This document shows positions 60,201-64,000 of a DNA stretch of 64,000 nucleotides, piece by piece. The first letter of the stretch is position 1, and each line of letters opens with the position of its first letter. The translations under genes were made by a program, and so were the position numbers. This stretch comes from an uncultured Bacteroides sp. (GTDB taxonomy: Bacteria > Bacteroidota > Bacteroidia > Bacteroidales > Bacteroidaceae): contig NZ_OY762899.1 of NCBI RefSeq assembly GCF_963666545.1, positions 1,116,001 to 1,180,000 on the forward strand, read 5' to 3'. Under the pieces are notes generated by a model. It was not told where the DNA came from. It ran no database searches and saw nothing but the letters and a program-made list of their open reading frames with translations.

Positions 60201-63200
60201 TTAGAATTTAAGATTCAGATTGAAACCTATCGTTCGTACTGTAGGCAACGAGAGGCTTTCAAGCCCTTGCGCATTGCCTGTATTGAAAGCTGTTTCGGGA
60301 TCAATATTCGGCGCATCTTTATAGATAAAGAATAGGTTGCGCCCTACCGCTGAAAGACTGGCTGCCTGCAGTCCTATCTTCTTTATCAGGTTACTGTTGA
60401 ATGTATATGAAAGCTTTATCTCACGAAACTTCACATAAGTAGCGCTGTATACATAAGCTTCACTTATGTTATAGGAAGCTTTATGATACTCCTGAGCGCT
60501 AATCACTGTGGAATTAGCTGTGCCATCAGCGTATACACCGTTGAAGATTACCCCGTCTTCGTATACCGTTTCTCCGTTGGGGGCAGAGCCTCCATTGGTA
60601 AGCGTCTTTCCAGCAGTAGAGTTATTGCCCGGATAGTAGTAAAGCAAGCCTCCGTGTTCGGCATCACGGCCCTCAATGGTTCGTGCCAATACGCCGGTAT
60701 AATCTCCCGTACGATTGGTGCCTGAAAATATTTTTCCACCCACATTGGCATCAATAAGAAAAGAGAACTCAACATTCTTATAGGTTAGCGTATTTGATAT
60801 TCCACCTAACCAACTAGGAGTATAATGTCCCAGCACCCGCTTCTGCGGATCAGCTTTAGGCAGACCATTCGCACCCACAACAATGTTCCCCTTATCATCT
60901 CTCAGATAAGCCGTACCATATAGTGCACCATAAGCCTTACCTGCAGAAGCAAGGACTTCCACCCCACCCGACGAGTCAATGGTGTAGTTTTTTATTTGTC
61001 CGGCACTATCAAGCACCTTCACTTCACTCTTATTCTTTGCATAATTGAAATTGATGTCCCACTTAAACTTACCGCTCTGTATAGGAACCAAACCGAACTG
61101 CACCTCAATGCCGTTATTATTAATCCTGCCGGCATTAAGTAAATGAGAAGTGTATTCACTAGATGCTGAAGTTTTAATATTCAATATCTGATTAATGCTA
61201 TTCGTGTTATAGTAACCAAAATCAAGATGTACACGATTTCTCCATAAACTTAGCTCAAAACCAAATTCAGTAGAACGAGTTGTTTCTGGTTTCAGGTCAG
61301 TATTCAGCTTCTTCTTTGAAGATGTCTGAATAGGATTGCCATCATAAGTAGGTTGAGAATCATAGACTGTAAATACCTGGTATGGTTCAGCATCATTTCC
61401 CACTTCCGACCATCCACCACGTATCTTCAAGAAATCGAGTACCTCATTTTTCCAATTAAATGCTTCGGACAGTACAAGACTGGCATTAACTGATGGATAG
61501 AAATAAGATCTATTACTACGGGGCAAGGTAGACGACCAGTCGTTTCGAGCAGTTATGTTCAAGTAAGCATAACCTCTATAACCTAACTGTGCTGAAGCAA
61601 ACCCACTATAGGCTCTTAACTTAGAATAAGAGTTTGATGAGATCAAATCATCTTGAGAATTAGCCAGCGTATATAAGTCACGAATAGCTAACCGGGGAGC
61701 TTTTTGATAGTTATTCTCATACGTACGGTTGCGCACATTGAATCCGGCTAAAGCGTCCAGCGTAAAATCATTACTTAAATTACGATTATAGTGTAATATA
61801 GCCTCCGTATTATTTTCATTGATGGTATAGCCATCTTCGGCATACGATCCATAAGGCGTTCCACTGGTACCATGCTTTATCTTGTACTTCCTGCGATCAT
61901 TATAGTAATCAGTACCCGATCGAAGTCGCAAATCGAGCCCCGGAGCTAGTTTTGCTTCAAGGTGTATATCTCCAATCAATCGATTACGCTTCTGGCTAGT
62001 TGTATTATAATAGGTATTCCAATAAGGGTTGCTATAGTAACTATTGTTCCAATTTACGCCTCTGTTATTCTTCAATTCATTGATATCAACTTGTCGGCCA
62101 AACCACAAGAACTGCAACATCACTCCTGCTGCGCGTCCTCCGGAAGGACCGCCCGGTAAGTTAGGCGCATCTGTAACAATATAGTTGGCCGTAGCTCCTA
62201 TCTTAATATTTTTAGACAGTTGATAATTGATATTCAGCGTGAAATTATTCTTTTTTATCTCCGTATTGGGGACCGTACCTTTTTGTGTTTGGTTATTAAC
62301 GCCCAAACGAAAATCATGTTTTTCATCCGATCTGGCAACAGAAATTCCATTATCGTAAGTCACCCCCGTTCTGAAAAAATCTTTCACATTGTCCGGATGA
62401 GCCACAAAGGGAACCGCCTCACCATTAGAGTAGAATTGAGGAATGAGCCTTCCATCCATCTTAGGACCCCAACTTTCGTCCACACCGTCATTCACTCCTC
62501 CTCCTTTTCCGTTTACATAACTAAACTTTCCATTGGAACCCTGTCCAAACACATTCTGAAATTTCGGTAGCGTAGCCACTGTAGCAAAACTAACGCCGGA
62601 GTTAACAGAAACGCCCAAACCTCTTTGCCCCTTACCTGTTTTAGTAGTAATCAAAATTACCCCATGAGCAGCTCGTGAACCATACAACGCCGCCGCATTG
62701 GGACCTTTCAAGATACTCAAAGATTCAATATCTTCGGGATTAAGGTCAGCAATCGCATTTCTAAAATCACGCGTAGCACCGCCTACATTCAGTTGAGAAT
62801 TATCTACCGGAATGCCATCTACAATAAAGAGAGGCTGATTATTTCCCCCAATAGAAGTTTCACCCCGAATAACGATGCGCGATGAGCCCATATCTCCCTG
62901 CGAATTAGTGATCCTTACTCCTGCCACCTTGCCGGATAAACCATTGAGTAAATTACTTTCTTTATTATTCGACAAGTCACGGCTTTTGAGTTCTTGCGTA
63001 GTATAACCCAGAGATTTCTTCTCTCGAGAGATTCCCAAAGCTGTCACGACAACTTCATCCAATTGACTGATATTTTCTTCCAAAGTCACTATAAGTTGCT
63101 GCCCGCTGCGGGTCACCTGCACCTCTTTGGTATTGAAACCAATCAGACTAAACACCACTGTGGCAGGCAAGTTCTGGACAGCATTTAACGAAAACTTACC

Positions 63201-63404
63201 ATCGATGTCACTTACTGTTACGACAGCCGTTGTGGCAGATGTTTTTAGAGCTACGCTAACACCCGGAATACCCTGTTGCTGAGCATCCCGCACTTCACCG
63301 TTAATGACAGTCTGCGCATACAGACAGTACCCCGGCAGCAAGAGAAAAATGGTGAAGCAAATTCTTCTTATTTTATATTTCAAATTTATATTTGTACGTT
63401 GCAT
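60201..63404 (-). CDS. SusC/RagA-like TonB-dependent transporter without STN domain
   Basis: 1067 residues. Signal peptide about 1-31; carboxypeptidase-regulatory-like domain (INGEVRDAQQQGIPGVSVAL); SusC TonB-box/plug signature (LDEVVVTALGISREKKSLGY, DGIPVDNSQLNVGGATRDF, GPNAAALYGSRAAHGVILIT); beta-barrel ending TIGFNLNLKF. With no STN domain and no sigma/FecR nearby, it is not regulated by trans-envelope signalling. The start is followed upstream by a 490-bp gap. Works with the SusD at 58764. Confidence 0.95.
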   Translation of the reverse strand: MQRTNINLKYKIRRICFTIFLLLPGYCLYAQTVINGEVRDAQQQGIPGVSVALKTSATTAVVTVSDIDGKFSLNAVQNLPATVVFSLIGFNTKEVQVTRSGQQLIVTLEENISQLDEVVVTALGISREKKSLGYTTQELKSRDLSNNKESNLLNGLSGKVAGVRITNSQGDMGSSRIVIRGETSIGGNNQPLFIVDGIPVDNSQLNVGGATRDFRNAIADLNPEDIESLSILKGPNAAALYGSRAAHGVILITTKTGKGQRGLGVSVNSGVSFATVATLPKFQNVFGQGSNGKFSYVNGKGGGVNDGVDESWGPKMDGRLIPQFYSNGEAVPFVAHPDNVKDFFRTGVTYDNGISVARSDEKHDFRLGVNNQTQKGTVPNTEIKKNNFTLNINYQLSKNIKIGATANYIVTDAPNLPGGPSGGRAAGVMLQFLWFGRQVDINELKNNRGVNWNNSYYSNPYWNTYYNTTSQKRNRLIGDIHLEAKLAPGLDLRLRSGTDYYNDRRKYKIKHGTSGTPYGSYAEDGYTINENNTEAILHYNRNLSNDFTLDALAGFNVRNRTYENNYQKAPRLAIRDLYTLANSQDDLISSNSYSKLRAYSGFASAQLGYRGYAYLNITARNDWSSTLPRSNRSYFYPSVNASLVLSEAFNWKNEVLDFLKIRGGWSEVGNDAEPYQVFTVYDSQPTYDGNPIQTSSKKKLNTDLKPETTRSTEFGFELSLWRNRVHLDFGYYNTNSINQILNIKTSASSEYTSHLLNAGRINNNGIEVQFGLVPIQSGKFKWDINFNYAKNKSEVKVLDSAGQIKNYTIDSSGGVEVLASAGKAYGALYGTAYLRDDKGNIVVGANGLPKADPQKRVLGHYTPSWLGGISNTLTYKNVEFSFLIDANVGGKIFSGTNRTGDYTGVLARTIEGRDAEHGGLLYYYPGNNSTAGKTLTNGGSAPNGETVYEDGVIFNGVYADGTANSTVISAQEYHKASYNISEAYVYSATYVKFREIKLSYTFNSNLIKKIGLQAASLSAVGRNLFFIYKDAPNIDPETAFNTGNAQGLESLSLPTVRTIGFNLNLKF

Positions 63405-63894
63405 ATTCTTAGTGATTTTTAATTTGTGATTTCTATTTAGTTAGTAACGATACAGAAAGCCCTCTGTATAAAAGGTATACAGTTATCTTTGCCGAGCTAA
63501 TGCACAGCAATAACAGAAAGATTAAAATGGTTATGAGAAAATGGAGTCTCCTCTTTAAACTTATAAGGAGTTGTAGAAGCTGTTGGAAGGAATCAACAAC
63601 AAGTATTGGTGATGCACATTCGGATGTCCATACACATGGGAGTAGTGATAAGAGAACGTTGGCTTAATGCCGTAACAAAAATATGTTGGAAACGTCGGTT
63701 AATACCGTATAAAAAAGCGATAGAGAACGAAAAAATCTTCTCCAAGGGCCTTTTTTTGCGAATAAAAATCAGTGTATTCATTGTTCTTTTTTTTTAAATG
63801 GTGGTTTATCGAATAAATATAGTGCAAATGTATGCGGTAATTCTCACTTACGAAATACCGCATATATGGTATATTCATCACACAAAAAAGGTAA
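63405..63894. other. Upstream region of the STN-less SusC, with possible promoters and an 8-bp hairpin
   Basis: 490 bp without a secure gene. A minus-strand -7-type box TACATTTG (63825-63832) could serve the SusC gene with a leader of about 420 nt. A stem ATGCGGTA (63832-63839)/TACCGCAT (63856-63863) overlaps it and may terminate the gene to the right. Plus-strand TATCTTTG (63484-63491) lies 8 bp before a 55-codon frame. Confidence 0.4.
63500..63667 (+). CDS. Possible small 55-residue protein, divergent from SusC
   Basis: Starts MHSNNRKIKMVMRKWSLLFK and ends HTHGSSDKRTLA; basic N-terminus, one short hydrophobic stretch, His/Ser-rich C-terminus. A TAnnTTTG box (63484-63491) immediately upstream would give a leaderless mRNA, as at several other genes here. 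There is no recognisable domain, and the frame may be fortuitous. Confidence 0.25.
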   Translation: MHSNNRKIKMVMRKWSLLFKLIRSCRSCWKESTTSIGDAHSDVHTHGSSDKRTLA

Positions 63895-64000
63895 TTACTC
63901 TTCTTTCAGCAACTCATCGATCAATTTATTGAATTCTGTTTTGAACTCTTCATAAAATAATCCTGTGGCAGGACCATTAAAACCGGTGTGAATCTTACGC
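63895..64000 (-). CDS. 3' end of an unrecognised gene (truncated by window edge)
   Basis: The last 34 codons of a minus-strand frame, containing GFNGPATGLFYEEFKTEFNK and ending LLKEE before the TAA at 63895-63897. The charged helical C-terminus with a glycine-rich turn is clearly coding, but the fragment is too short to assign a family. Confidence 0.6.
   Translation of the reverse strand, partial: RKIHTGFNGPATGLFYEEFKTEFNKLIDELLKEE

Overview
The window looks like a chromosomal segment of a gut-type Bacteroidales bacterium, most likely Bacteroides or a close relative. The support is: three complete SusC/RagA- or FecA-like TonB receptors plus SusD partners and a fourth partial SusD, three ECF sigma/FecR anti-sigma pairs, many Bacteroidetes-style lipoproteins, promoter boxes of the TAnnTTTG type, and an AT-rich base composition. 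No rRNA, tRNA or CRISPR array was seen.

Layout. 1-2548: end of a SusCD locus (partial SusD plus a secreted EEP-fold phosphohydrolase). 2616-4319: map and a divergent AraC regulator. 4511-10732: an islet of small, all-minus-strand, orphan or immunity-like genes (DUF2750 and unknowns), containing gene fragments, a 93-bp direct repeat, and an intact IS21-family element (7276-9912) with a 6-bp target duplication. 10780-15668: MscS channel, HAD phosphatase, and a poxB-ppk2 pair. 15851-19460: a decayed zone with a broken AlbA/HATPase-type regulator, its internally deleted copy, an orphan HicB-like protein, a hicA-hicB module whose hicA looks frameshifted, and two copies of a palindromic intergenic repeat whose third copy lies at 11771.

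19847-34474: two paralogous ECF sigma/FecR/STN-TonB receptor cassettes. The receptor barrels are nearly identical while the STN signalling domains differ. Each carries a paralogous lipoprotein; only the second carries a beta-helix lipoprotein. 34471-36620: clostripain-like protease and glycerophosphodiesterase operon. 36926-41607: TetR-controlled HlyD/MFS/TolC tripartite efflux operon. 41721-50150: third sigma/FecR unit driving an STN-SusC, SusD and a PHP phosphoesterase; this SusD is closely related to the one at position 1.

50333-56865: a seven-gene minus-strand operon hdrC-hdrB-hdrA-flxD-flxC-flxB-flxA, encoding a predicted NADH-dependent, flavin-based electron-bifurcating complex. 56976-58257: two tandem paralogous small exported proteins of unknown function. 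58358: GlsB-type membrane protein. 58764-63404: a SusC/SusD pair without an STN domain, followed at the right edge by the 3' end of an unrecognised gene.

Working together, the window is mostly outer-membrane nutrient acquisition with trans-envelope signalling, phosphoester hydrolysis linked to two SusCD loci, drug efflux and anaerobic redox metabolism. Between these lie fast-changing islets built from duplicated fragments and repeats. All functional calls are from sequence reading alone; no database search was run.
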